Shown: piece by piece, positions 13,558-24,100 of the stretch
Layout of the letters: the number at the start of each line of letters is the position of its first letter
How positions within the stretch are numbered: the stretch's first letter is position 1
Translations under genes and position numbers: made by a program
Assembly (NCBI RefSeq): GCF_905147365.1
Contig: NC_056428.1
Span: 7,098,001 to 7,162,000, forward strand
Reading direction: 5' to 3'
Length of the DNA: 64,000 nucleotides
From: Aricia agestis
Taxonomy: Eukaryota; Arthropoda; Insecta; Lepidoptera; Lycaenidae
The notes under the pieces: model-generated
Databases searched by the model: none
What the model saw: the letters and a program-made list of their open reading frames with translations, nothing else
Told to the model about the DNA's origin: nothing

Positions 13558-16500
13558 TTAAAGTTTTGAAAAAGAAATATATTCAGAAAATTGCATATTT
13601 AGGAAAATTATAAATATATTTTAAACAACGAGTACTTAATCATTTAGTTTAGAGCAAATAAAATATCTGCGAAGCTTAGTTAAGAAAATATGAAGCTTTA
13701 TTTTTTTTTATTTTAAAATGTCCCTAGAGGCTTACCTAACCTTTGAATCGTCAGTGCTTTATATGGAAGCTTCTTTGGGGTATACTAAACATCCCCTATC
13801 TTAATCTGACAGATCCGACGACATTTCAATATTAAAAAAAAAACATTTTTTTACCCATCACCTGAGAAATCCGATTTCTATAGCATGATAACTAGACACA
13901 TGTCGGAAGCCTACGCAAGCTTAATCTGACACTCTCGAGCTACTCCCGAAACCCCCTCTTCCGCTCCCCAACTAATATAAAGCCTTTTCGATCTGTAGAC
14001 ATGAATAATTGCAACCAGAGTGACCATTTTGCAATTTTAAGAAAATGAATCATATTACGATTCATATTATGATTCTTCAAAGCGACCATTTTAGCCCCAC
14101 TGGTGGGGCCATTGTCAATAATTATTGTCAAACAGTAGTGACGTCATACAGATTATAGATCCGTTTTGGCGCCAAAATTTAAATTGTCAATTTTAAACCG
14201 CATATTTTGCAGTAAATTCCAGGGTCTAAATTTTTTTTAATATACTATTCTACATGGAGGTCTTTAAAATAAACACAAAAATAAAAATATTGCATCTTCC
14301 CTATTTAATTAATATCCAATATCGCAGGTGAACCTAGATGAGGAAGTGCTTAAGGCGCCTCACGTTGACGACGGTGGGCTAAAGACTCCTCACATCGACG
14401 GTAGTGGGCTTAAGACTCCTCACATTGACGGCAGTGGGCTTAAGACTCCACACATTGACGGTGGACTAAAGGCCTCTCACATTGACAGTGGACTAAGAGC
14501 TCCTCATATAGAGGGCGGGGCGGTGCGAGCGCCCGGCGCCCCCGCCCCCGCACGTCGCGCGCGAGTCGAGTGCCGGCGGCGACGCACGCGTGCCGGCTCC
14601 TGCTCATCATCAGACCTCTCCGATGACGACTCTGAGAAGAAGAAACGTGCTGGAGAACAGGTAAGTCTTATTATAATAACGGTGTTTTTATATATGTGTT
14701 TATCTTATATCCTGTCCATATATGTTTATATTTTTGTCCCCAATAGTTTTTAGGGTTCCGTACCCAAAGGCTAAAAACGGGACCCTATTACCACAGTGTG
14801 AATATATACAGTGGTCCAACAAGAAGACAGAGCAATAGGGCGGGGTGAAAGAGGCGCGGTAGCGATACCAAGCTGGGAGCTTAATTTATTATTTATATCT
14901 CATCAAAAGCATAATTTATTATTTACATCTTATATATAAAATTCTCGTGTCACAATGTTAGGCCGCGTACTCCTCCGAAACGGCTTTACTGATTTTAACC
15001 AAATTTTATATGCATATTCAGTAGATCTGAGAATCGGCTACTGGGTACTTTTTATATTGATTGCATTTGTTGAATAAATAATAGTAAATTATTACAACTC
15101 GAGACTGACGGCGACCATTGTTTGTGTGACGGGATAGCGACGGACGTTGCCATGGTGACATACTTATTTAGTCACTTCAATAAAATAATATGGGCGCAAT
15201 ACTTTATATCGCGTAGTGATTGTATTCTCTTTGCTTTATATGGCAAAGAAATGTGTGCCTGGACAGCTAGTTATAATGTAAATTTTGCTTTTATATTGAA
15301 AAATTGTAAAAGTTTGCTTGTTTAATTGGTTTGAAATGAACTTATTGAGTTTCGTCACTTTTGTGTCTTCAATCTTCATGTTACGGAACGTAGACAGTAT
15401 AATCTACTTGCTAGCAGTTGTAAACCACGCTGCATGATGATGAGGGAAGAGAAGGGAAGAATATATGTATATATATGAAATAAGGGGGCAAACGAGCAAA
15501 CGGGGCACCTAATGGAAAGCAACTTCCGTCGCCCATGGCTGGGGTGAATAGGGTAATACGGGAGGGTAGGGATGGAAAGGGAAGGGAATAGGGGAGGGTA
15601 GGGAAGGGAATAGGTTAGGGGATTGGGCCTCCGGTAAACTCACTCACTCGGCGAAACACAGCGCTAGCGCTGTTTCACGCCGGTTTTCTGTGAGAACGTG
15701 GTATTTCTCCGGTCGAGCCAGCCCATTCGTGTCGAAGCATGGCTCTCCCACGTATAAGTTATAATAACTAAGCTGTTAAATTCTGTCACTATTTTTAATT
15801 GGGCGTAACGAAACTTAGTGTTAATACTTTTGATGTGTGTATCAAATCTGGATAATTAGTGTTCACTGTGAAAGTAACAGCCTGAAAGAGTAACGTTTTT
15901 TTACTTTGGTATGGAAAAAATCATTTGCTCTCATACAAATCACAAAAAATAATTTTCTCTTTCAGCGCTGCTACTTTCACAGCTAACTCTATATGAATAC
16001 ATTTTAAAACAACATTGCAGGTGGGAGCGCTAGGCGAGCGTCCGCGTCGCGACTCGCACGACGACTCCAGCGACAGTCAGGAGCGCGGCGCCCGCCCCCC
16101 GGCTGCGCGCGCCCCCGCACCGCCCCCCGCCGTCGCCAGAGACGCCCCTTCGGGTAAATATCGCATATCTTGGAAAAATGTACCATCGAAGAAATTGACT
16201 CATAGGCAGATGACGGACCTACGTCAATTTTGTTCAGATTTGGCAGTATTTTTAATAAAAATTCTAGTAGATTTCTTGATAACACAAACACTTTATTTTC
16301 ATGAGGTTACAAAACATTTACGAAATTACAAGAGAGCGATGACAGATGACGGCTAATCATAGATATCACTTGTCATAAACTAAGGAGTTATTTTTTTAAA
16401 CTAAAGCACCATAGTGACAGAGAACTTATATTATACTTTTACTACTAAGATACATATCTACATTATACATTTATTTATCCAATAAATTTAATGTTAGTCG

Positions 16501-17042
16501 AGATATGTTGGCTGAATTTGACGTAACTACCAAAGTACGTTGGCCCGCCATCTGCCTATGAATCTAGACACACGGTAGCGTGTCAAGCCAAGTTCCAGCA
16601 TAACAGAACTGGCGAGCAGCACCGTGTGTAATATTACACGAACCATTTGCAGCTACTTTTGACCCCCTCATAATTCAGAAAGTACTTCACATAAACGTTT
16701 TAAATTTGGCTCATATAATGAGACTTGTGAGATAAATAATATATGATCTAAATTTCATAAACACAGCTCAAACGGTTATTAAGATATTAACGTAACAATA
16801 GAAAGCTGAAATTTTGAATCCAGCTCGATAATTGTGTGTAAGCGTAGGGAAAATCAGAAAACAAAAAAAAAAACGGTGAAGTGCGAGTCGGACAGAGTGA
16901 AACTAGGCAAAAATTGTGTTTTTTGTATGGAGACCCCTCCTTAAATATTTATTTTATTTAACTTTTATTATAAATTATGAAAGTAAAAATATAATTTAAA
17001 GATTTTGTGAATATTTCAAGTGCCTACCGGCTGCCATTACTG

Positions 17043-17077
<35 letters not shown>

Positions 17078-20000
17078 GCTCACAACGCGTTGTGGTCACA
17101 GTGAAACAGAAATTCAATCACGCAGTTGAAATTTAATCAAACACGCGAAATTCGCGTCGTGTCTCTAATGATTATCATTATTATTTATAAAATATCCATA
17201 ACCAGCGCCAGACAGACAGACAGTAATAATATTAGCACGAACATTATGGAACTATGGATATTTTCAAACTTCTTCAAACCTTCACACTTCCGGTACAATG
17301 GCAACCACCCCTGCCGTTTGGCGCTAAGCCTTATCAATCAGTCAATTTACAAAATAAAGAAATATTGTGATAAGTAAGATTTTTATTTATTTAAAGCCAA
17401 ACTATAAACAAAAATACAACAACTATTTTTATTACAAATTTATTTAATGCTGAATAAGTAAAGTTTTTATCAATTATTATAATATAAATTTATCAATATC
17501 ACTAAGGGTTGTGGGTAATGGGTTGCACCATCTGAGGTTGCACCAGAGGCGTGGTTAAAGTTAAAGTTATAGTTAAGGCTAAATTTAGCTTTGACCGGAG
17601 AAATTGACAGATGCCAGCTGGTCCAACAAGGACCGTATAAATTAACGTGGGCGGGGGCGCTGCTGGTAAAGGAGAACTGTCAAAAATGGCGTTTTTGTAT
17701 GATGACAGCGTTAGTTCCTTTTTTCGCCACGTGCATTTAAAACCTTGTCGAGCTCTATGGTTATGGTTAAATATGGCGTCTTGATGGTCACTTTTGTATG
17801 GGCAAGGGCCCGAGCGTCACGAGTTTCCCCATACAAAAATTTAAAAAAAATGTTGGTCTTTCAGCGCTGCTACTTTCACAGTGAACTCTCTACAAGGAAC
17901 ACGTACACACCTCAAGTATTATCACTTATTTTTGTTACACCCTGTATATAATTAAAATCTCGGAATCGGCTCCAACGATTTTCATGAAATTTAGTATATA
18001 GGGATAGGGGGTTTCGGAGGCGATAAATCGATCTAGCTAGGAATCATTTTTAGAAAATGTCATTTTATTCGTGTTTTATCGAATACCGAGCAAAGCTCGG
18101 TCAAATAGCTAGTAAGTATTTATTACACGATGTCGATGGCGTAGCCAAACTTTTTTCTCTATTTATTATAAACCCTAATGACTCCAGTACATTTTGAGTT
18201 ATTACAATATTTTGATAACAATCTTGATAACTATAGGTCTACCATCTTTATACGTGGGAGAGCCATGCTTCGGCACGAATTGGCCGGCTCGACCGGAGAA
18301 ATACCACGTTCTCACAGAAAACCTGCCTGAAACAGCGCTTGCGCTGTGTTTCGCCGAGTGAGTGAGTTTACCGGAGGCCCAATCCCTTACCCTATTCCCT
18401 TCCCTACCCTCCCCTATTCCCTTCCCATCCATCCCTACCCTCCCCTATTAAACCATTCCCTCTTAAAAGGCCGGCAACGCACCTGCAGCTTTTCTGATGC
18501 TGCCAGTGTCCATGGGCGACGGAAGTTGCTTTCCATCAGGTGACCCGTTTGCACGTTTGCCCCCTTATTTCATAAAAAAAAAAACAGAATCTGATGGCAA
18601 AAAGTGAGAAAATAAAGTGACTAGCAATACCGTGGCAATATGAATTAAAAGCGCGCCCATCAAATAGCATGATATGTAGACTGTAGTACAACTTCTAAAT
18701 TACGTTTAGTAAATTCTGTTTAGCTTCTACGCATCATTCTTGACAGACTGTAGAATATGTGATTAATTTCAGGCGGGAGTGCCAGTGGCGGGGGTGGGGG
18801 CGGAGGCGGCGGGGACGCTCGCGGGGGCGGGGCCGGCGGCGGGGGCGGACGCCGACGCCGCGCCGCTCGCAAGGAGAGCCGCCTGCGGGAGTCGCGCTCT
18901 CTCAATAGAATCGCTGAGGTATACTCCCATCCATATTGGACATTATTTTTATTTATTTATTTAAATCAGGCTACGTAGGCCCATACAATATATACCTTAA
19001 TGACTAACATACATAAAAATTATATAAACTTAACAACTACACATTATCACGAATTAACGGCGACGTGACGCGCGCTTCATTCCGGAGTCTCCCCCGGAAC
19101 CTTCGGTAAACCACATCAGTCGGCCAGAATTCCCCCGCTTCAAAGGTCGGGAGAAGATTCGTCGGTACTCTCACCACAAAGGAGACCTTGTGGCGAGACT
19201 GCAGACGCTCGACCCTCAAGTGGAGGGATGTCTTCTTACTGATGTAGTCCACGACATTTTCGACCTCCATGGACCAGTGCAGGCGGGATATGTACAGGGG
19301 CGTCGCGGGGACCTCGCTCCGCAGACGCAGCTCAGGTACATATGGCGCGGTGCCGCGATGGCTCCACCAGTATGAAGCCCTCCTCATCGCACCTCCTGCT
19401 CTCGTCCTTGCCAGGTCGAGAAGACTTAGCCTTGCGGCTCTTCGTAGCCTTGCGGCTCTCCGTAGTCTTGCGACTCTCCGAAGCCTTACGGCTCTCATTT
19501 TCCCCTTTTTATGCGCCCGCGGGGGAGGCGCGGGACGACCAGCAACAGTCGCGTAGTTTTGCTGAGTGGCCTGTGGACTCGGCGTCGGCGCAACCGGGAG
19601 GGGAGCGCGGGCGGGGACGGCAGCGGCGGCGTTCGTTGACCCGTCCGATAATGCTGACGGGCTAAACGTGATCGCTTGTGCACCTCGGCGATGAGTGACG
19701 AATGCGGCGTCAGCTGGTGACCTACATAATGAATTATTACTTTTTAGTTGTGATAATTCATTACGTAGATCACTAATGATAGCTTCTGACGCCTACAATT
19801 TACCCCGAACTCCGGTCAGCTCCTCCTTCAGGAACCTGATGTCCTTCAGTAGGTTGACGACGTCGACGTGGTCCAACGTGACGGGCGGCAGCTTGTGCAG
19901 CTCTTTAGCCACAAAAGCCGGTACCTCATCTGGATCAGTCTGCTTCAGCAGGGAGATGATATCCTGCACGCTCCTTTCGGTTCCGTCTCTTCGTCGCGAT

Positions 20001-20798
20001 GGCATGTTCGCGCTCTGGCCGAGCGTCTCATACAGCAGCTGCTTCCCCTTGCAAATCTCCTCACTGGTGAAGGAGGACTTGCAGATCTGCATGATGCTGA
20101 CCTCGTCCATGGTGTCGATGGCGTGCTGGATAAACGCCAGCAACTCGTTGGCTACGAGCGCCATAGTCACGTGCAGCGGCAATGTGCCGCGCGATTCGCG
20201 AAAATATTAATTAAATAATATTTGCGGCGTGTGTAACGTGGAGCACGACCGTTCGCTAGCTCGACACATTACCACTTACATTGATTTTAGCCTTTTGAGT
20301 CACGATTACCCACGATTTAGTAGTACATAGTTGGACTCATGTCTAGTTTCTGAGATATTTTGACAAGAGTTTATTTTATGAACACCATTGTTGATTGGTT
20401 CATATTTTTACTTACCCAATGAAAAGTGCTTATGAATAGTAAAACTTAAGTTAAGAAATCTCAGAAACCGTGTATTAATCAAACATATTTTTATTTATTT
20501 ATTTAACGCATAATTGTATACACGAAACAAATGATACTACAATAAGCATAGACAACCTAAACAAAAGAACTGCTTGATAATGTATGGAACGCGGGGATAA
20601 TAACGTGAAATTGACTAGGTGGAGGAGGCTGCGAGCGTGCGCTGGGGCGGCAGTGGGCTGGTGGCGCTGTGCGGCCGCCCCCTGCTGCGCCTGCTGGCAG
20701 CCGCGCGCCCCCACCCGCGCCCCCACCCTGCGCCCCACCCCGCGCCACACCCCGCGCCACACCCCGCGCCTGCGCGCCGCCTGCACGGCATCTGTTAA
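3632..20798 (+). CDS. SNRK: SNF-related serine/threonine kinase SNRK, complete, 10 coding exons
   Basis: Exons: 3632-3847, 4123-4328, 5312-5647, 5733-6023, 6185-6305, 7380-7520, 14328-14660, 16021-16153, 18773-18918, 20619-20798. All junctions are GT-AG and in phase (2103 nt, 700 aa; human SNRK is about 765). SNRK is an AMPK-related kinase activated by LKB1. Visible: glycine loop LGSGHFAVVK, ATP lysine in VAVKVID (~K54), HRDLKPEN (~146-153), DFG (~167), activation-loop Thr in LETSCGSLAYSAPE (~T182, the LKB1 site), then a UBA-like segment ending NHITATYYLLAER. Downstream blocks SRKCSIVREEEDDEE and GSCSSSDLSDDDSEKKKR match vertebrate SNRK tail motifs. Exon 7 holds a tandem peptide repeat and exon 9 a glycine run. 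The last exon (VEEAASVRWGG to ARRLHGIC) is the least certain. Regulation is not visible. Confidence 0.93.
4478..5278 (-). mobile_element. piggyBac-like element with TTAA target duplication
   Basis: TTAA at 4478-4481 and 5275-5278 flank ends CCCTAGATCACTA and TAGTAATCTAGGG, the classic piggyBac arrangement (TTAA duplication, CCCTAG ends). About 790 bp inserted in SNRK intron 2. A minus-strand ORF (4642-4887) contains an acidic stretch (SVEEEHIEIDPAYVTDG) that could be a transposase N-terminal remnant, but no catalytic domain is present, so the element is non-autonomous. Confidence 0.85.
7533..9193 (+). mobile_element. Helitron-like mosaic with an inverted duplication, SNRK intron 6
   Basis: It begins A|TCTATACTAATGTTATAAAG at 7533 and an inverted copy of that end stops at 9102. 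Long imperfect arms (about 8150-8330 against 8886-9060, GGGTGGGAGT-type tracts) show two head-to-head copies. A 3' terminus ending CTAG (9190-9193) follows. The stretch also carries a family B fragment (8429-8850) with a palindromic MITE inside it (8612-8719). No helicase ORF is present. Confidence 0.65.
9194..10822 (+). mobile_element. Helitron-like elements, second lineage, tandem 5' ends
   Basis: Two copies of a 5' end starting TCTATATATATAAAAATC (9194 and 9672) share over 60 bp of near-identical sequence. One 3' end, GGGCGAAGCCGCGCGGGACA then TCTAG, closes at 10822 before a T. The A/T flanks with TC...CTAG ends fit Helitron insertion. Other repeat fragments, such as a TTAACCGACTTTCAAAATGG unit near 10,037, are embedded. 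A further Helitron-like 5' fragment follows at about 10,826-10,975. Confidence 0.6.
11015..11205. mobile_element. MITE with GGCTAAAATGGTC ends
   Basis: The left end CAGGGCTAAAATGGTC pairs with the right end GACCATTTTAGCG. The body contains CAATTCAGCAAATGAATTGT. This is the uninterrupted reference copy for the split copy at 11,733-14,105. Confidence 0.65.
12455..12848. repeat. Head-to-tail duplication, 197-bp unit, two copies
   Basis: 12455-12651 and 12652-12848 are nearly identical from TTCGTATGAACCCAAAGTGG to AAAAAGAAATGAAATA. Differences are a base or two plus a homopolymer length change, so the event is recent. The second copy runs directly into the left arm of the adjoining foldback. Confidence 0.85.
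12790..13199. repeat. Large foldback (about 150-bp arms, 107-bp loop)
   Basis: 12790-12940 is reverse-complementary with few mismatches to 13048-13199, for example TTGTCAAGGTGTGTCGGGGG against CTCCCGACACACCGTGACAA. There is no ORF. It is probably a foldback or MITE-type element, or an inverted duplication of one. Confidence 0.8.
13200..13557 (+). mobile_element. RTE-like 3' fragment ending in (TA)n
   Basis: It starts TACCTGGATGACCGAGCTTT, contains CCTAGCTAGATCGATTTATC and AAAATCGTTGGAGCCGATTC, and ends in an uninterrupted (TA)n tract (about 13484-13554). Microsatellite-like 3' tails and this layout fit RTE-class non-LTR elements or their SINEs. No reverse transcriptase is present in this copy. 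Confidence 0.55.
14747..14801 (-). repeat. Terminal fragment of dispersed family B
   Basis: TTTTAGGGTTCCGTACCCAA is the reverse complement of the 3' end of family B (fullest copy 45,297-45,772). It lies just downstream of SNRK exon 7. Confidence 0.6.
15480..15760 (-). repeat. Dispersed repeat family A, nearly full copy
   Basis: Reverse orientation. It begins AAGGGGGCAAACGAGCAAAC and ends TCTCCCACGTATAA. The copy lies in SNRK intron 7, next to a 15,770-15,990 unit whose end (AGCGCTGCTACTTTCACAG) belongs to another MITE family also seen at 17,855-17,951, 30,103-30,312 and 49,665-49,760. Confidence 0.65.
16865..17075 (+). repeat. Degraded family B fragment plus TA/TG microsatellite
   Basis: GTGAAGTGCGAGTCGGACAG and the following GTTTTTTGTATGGAGACCCC match the 5' half of family B. 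The fragment ends near an (AT)n/(GT)n microsatellite at about 17,041-17,076. SNRK intron 8 (16154-18772). Confidence 0.5.
17521..17760. mobile_element. MITE of the TTGCACCAGAGGCGTGG family
   Basis: GGTTGCACCATCTGAGGTTG then CACCAGAGGCGTGGTTAAAG and repeats of GTTAAAGTTATAG type. It shares TGGGCGGGGGCGCTGCTGGT with the longer copy at 58,939-59,510. The internal ACCTTGTCGAGCTC resembles the nested-element ends at 11,836. Confidence 0.5.
17956..18112 (-). mobile_element. RTE-like 3' fragment, antisense
   Basis: Reverse complement of the 13,200-13,557 unit: GAATCGGCTCCAACGATTTT, GATAAATCGATCTAGCTAGG and ACCGAGCAAAGCTCGGTCAA are recognisable. It has no (TA)n tail. Confidence 0.55.
18240..18578 (+). 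repeat. Dispersed repeat family A, fullest copy
   Basis: It runs from CTTTATACGTGGGAGAGCCA to GCCCCCTTATTTCATAAAAA. It contains polypyrimidine CCCTACCCTCCCCTATT repeats and TCCATGGGCGACGGAAGTTG. It lies in SNRK intron 8. It carries no protein or pol III box that I can identify, and its class is unknown. Confidence 0.7.
19037..20164 (-). pseudogene. LINE ORF1 (gag-like) with one stop, antisense in SNRK intron 9
   Basis: Reading from the ATG at 20164, the frame is continuous for 376 codons to a stop at 19037 except for one in-frame TAG at 19790-19792. Order: an N-terminal helical part (MALVANELLAFIQHAID...), a coiled-coil segment (SDLRNELSQLKSN), a Pro/Ala-rich linker, an LRRAARL-type arginine/leucine repeat, and a C-terminal module with ISRLHWSMEVENVVDYI and SFVVRVPTNLLPTF...FWPTDVVYRRFRG. 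The last is the pattern of lepidopteran CR1/Zenon-type LINE ORF1 proteins. No ORF2 (endonuclease or reverse transcriptase) follows. Instead a short tail ending in an ATAAATAAATAAA repeat is reached at about 18,940. Confidence 0.75.
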
Positions 20799-21180
20799 TA
20801 CCAGAGAGACGAGATATAAAGATGCCACCCGTCACGCACACATCGAGGCATTTCATCAGCGCGCATGCGTGCTAGTGTGCGTGCACGTTCGCAGAATGCC
20901 ACCCGTCACACACAGTCACATCTGTGCACGAGTGCAAGTACGCCGGTGTGCACGTTCGCACGTTCACGACGACCTCTCTGTAGTGTGTGTATGTGTGTGT
21001 CAAGAAACCGGCCACGACAATCAACACTTGACTCCATGTATTCGAGGGAATTTACACAATGTTGTCTTAGTCGTAAAAGCGTTTACATATTATGCATTGC
21101 GATGACCCGAAAAAATCTTTATGTCCTTGTAGAGGTGTTTTTTAAGTATCTAGTATTATGTCCGATATCGCACACTTAAT
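20799..21180 (+). other. Start of the SNRK 3' flank / probable 3' UTR
   Basis: Directly after the SNRK stop the sequence stays GC-rich to about 21,000. It contains two imperfect copies of GATGCCACCCGTCACGCACA (about 20,819 and 20,895) and GTGCACGTTCGCA repeats. No AATAAA is close, so the 3' UTR end cannot be placed. Confidence 0.35.
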
Positions 21181-24100
21181 GACAAAGAACTTCTATTAAA
21201 ATTAATATTAAAGTCTAGAAGATATGTCTGTCAATCTCACACTTATGCGGTTTGTCGCTGCGAGATGCTATATCGCACCCCGTAATGTGTAAACGCTCAA
21301 GGCTATCGAGTCCACACGTGACTGTAAACCCGTGAGAATCCCCACTTACTGTTTCTTGAGGTCGACAAAGTGTATCGAGTCCCTGAACAGCCTTATTTTG
21401 ATATATTTGAATTTATATCGACCGTCGCCATACAAGGCCGGTCGGACATTACTCCACTCGCCGATCCTAAAGTTTTTTTAACCCTCTTACTAATAAAAAC
21501 GTTTATGCAGCGTGTTTCAAGGTCTGATGTCTTTGTCTATTGTACAACTTTCAGTGAAAGACAAGTGAATATTTTTAATAGTAAGCGGGTATATTTATTA
21601 TAGTACACTTTTAGGTTGTAACATAGATCGCCTTACTGATTTCGTGAATCTGATCGGATCAAAATATTAGACATACCGACGACTCGAGTGGGTAGTTTAA
21701 ATTGTAGCTAAATGATTTACTAAATTAATAATAGAGGACTAGATTTAACATGTAGTGACATTTTCACCCCTCCCCCCCTTTTTTGTACATTCTGATCGTA
21801 TTTTTTTACTGTAAACATATCTGTCAAGAAAGTGAAGAAATTAAAAAATGGCAACATCGTAGTGGCATATCCCTTTCAAATCAATCTAAGAAGAAAGGGA
21901 TGACAGTACGATGTTGCCACTTTTTAATTTCTTCACTTTCTTGACGGACTATACTAAAGATTTTCTTACATGGTATATGGCAAACTTTGATTGAGATTGT
22001 ATCACTAATTATATATTTTGTGATCGCCTTAAGCGCATGCACACGTTTTTTTGTATTCGATTTCCGAATGTGTATTTTCGAATTGGAATTCCATGAGACC
22101 AGCGCAAACATTTTTCTTCACGCGCGTACGCACCGGCTCGGCGTACGTGCGTAATTTGTTTCGTTCGGAAAAAATCGAGTGTGTGCGTCAGGTAATGTAT
22201 CTTCTACTGATTCCACGCATACGGAAAAAGTTTATGCGGCCAGCCTTAATTGAGAACTTTGTAGTACTGTACTGTAGATGTAGGCCGCGCACAACTTTAA
22301 GTTCTCTGGGTGAAGCTGGAGCAAGCGATCTACACATGTGTACAGTACCAATAACGAGCCGTCTAATCATTGAATAACCAGAGGCGTATGTAAAAAAATT
22401 AAATCCCTCTTACATTTTTGCGATCTTAGAGCTGTGCGCGGTCCATACACCTTTGCATAAGATCAACTTTTGTCACAAAAGTTGATCTTTTGTGACAAAA
22501 GCACGGTTGTTATTACAGGTGATGTATTTAATTTGATTGGATGTGTGGATGTCTCCTCTCTTCATGTGGCCATATAATAAGTAGTGCAATAATTAATATT
22601 AATGTGTACCTAAAACCTTTGCATGGTTGCTTTAATACGTCTAGCTATAACGGAAGTGAAAGATCGGCATTGGTTATTTGAAATTACATCGGATTCAGGA
22701 GTTAATATTATAAAATGAATATTATATAAGCCATAAAGTTTAAGCAAAAGGTTTATCGCACTACCGTTGCTAGATAATAGATCAATTAATACATATTAGA
22801 AGTTTGTGGTTCGGAATGAAGCTATTTATTGTTTAGATTATTGCATCGAAAGCCTCTCTTCCAGTGAAGATAGATCGCCCCCAGTCCCGCCAAAATTATA
22901 TACTCTAAATTTTTTTGATATATTCTACATGTAGCCACCGCGCAGTCAAATTCATACGTATGCGGGGCCATTACTTTCGAATTCGTTTACATAAAACGTA
23001 TTTAATGTGTAAATAATTTAGGTCAACAGGGTTGCCTGGGTTTGACGGGTAGTGGCAGATAAAAAACTATCTTTTTTAATTATAAGTACGACATATTACT
23101 ATTATAGTCGATAAGATTTTAAAAAATCTTATTGACTATAAGTAGTATTTGTTCATTTTCACCAACTGCAATAATATAAAATAAAATAAAAATTATTTAT
23201 TTCAGCAGAAACATACAAAATTCATAAAAAACATTACAGTGTCATTTTTTGCTGTTTAAATTACCAAATGATTAACTGTAGCTCTCACACTAGGATATAA
23301 CGTTACGTGTTTAAGGGCCTTGTGGTGTGGCCTTAAGGTGTTTCACCACTTCCTGATAAAACTATCCACCACTTAACTTGACAGATGAAGTATGGAGAAT
23401 CTGTCAAATAAGTTGTAAATAGCCTATTCGGCACTTTATCAAAAAGTGGTGAAACAGGCCGTAAGTGTTTCGGTCACAGAAATAAATCAAGATAGAACGG
23501 CGACGCGCGTCCCTTGCTAAGGAATCGCTCGTGTCAATTTTTGCTTTGCTAATAGTTAAAACAAATAACTAAGGCTTCCTACAGACGAACGGCACGTGTC
23601 GGCGGCAGTCGACGGCAGCCGTTGACAATTTATGACGCTTGCGGGGGGCCTACAGTATATAGGGGGTTTCGGGGGCGATAAAACGATCTAGCTAGGAATC
23701 ATTTCTAGAAAATGTCATTTTCATCGGATACCGAGCAAAGCTCGGTCAAACAGCTAGTTTTACTAAAAAGCAGTAAAAAATGCAAGACATTGTTAAATCC
23801 GCTGTGAAATATCAACTTTTTTAAGATCGCTAGCTTGACGTTAAAGTAATAACTGCTTATCTGTCAAACGGTGTCACTAAGTAGAGGTGGTGGTAGGCCC
23901 CAAGTTGTGACGTACCACCTAAAGGTAAGCGACTACCGGTTGGTATCGTACGCAACGGACGTCTCGCATCAAACGGATAATTTTTTCACAGTACGTACGC
24001 TGAATCGGCAGCGTACGGCTTACTGACTAGCCTAGTAAATGAATGCTCAAAAACGGCTGCCGTCGACAGTTTATCACGCTTGCAGTTGAGACGTACCGCA

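Larger units (their letters stand above)
11733..14105. mobile_element. Same MITE split by a 2.2-kb nested insertion
   Basis: The left half is 11733 to about 11834 and the right half about 14001-14105. Joined, they are collinear with the intact copy at 11015-11205. The inserted nest is bounded by inverted ends CTACAGATCGACAAGGCTTT (11836) and AAAGCCTTTTCGATCTGTAG (to 14000), possibly with a TA duplication. Inside lie a CAAAAAAGAGGGGTGTTATA repeat, a tandem duplication, a foldback and an RTE-like tail, each listed separately. Confidence 0.65.

Noticed and set aside
20557..20875. Overlapping ORFs (minus and other plus frames) over the SNRK last exon
   Set aside because: These are shadows of the same GC-rich Pro/His/Ala repeat. 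Only the 20,619-20,798 frame joins exon 9 in phase.
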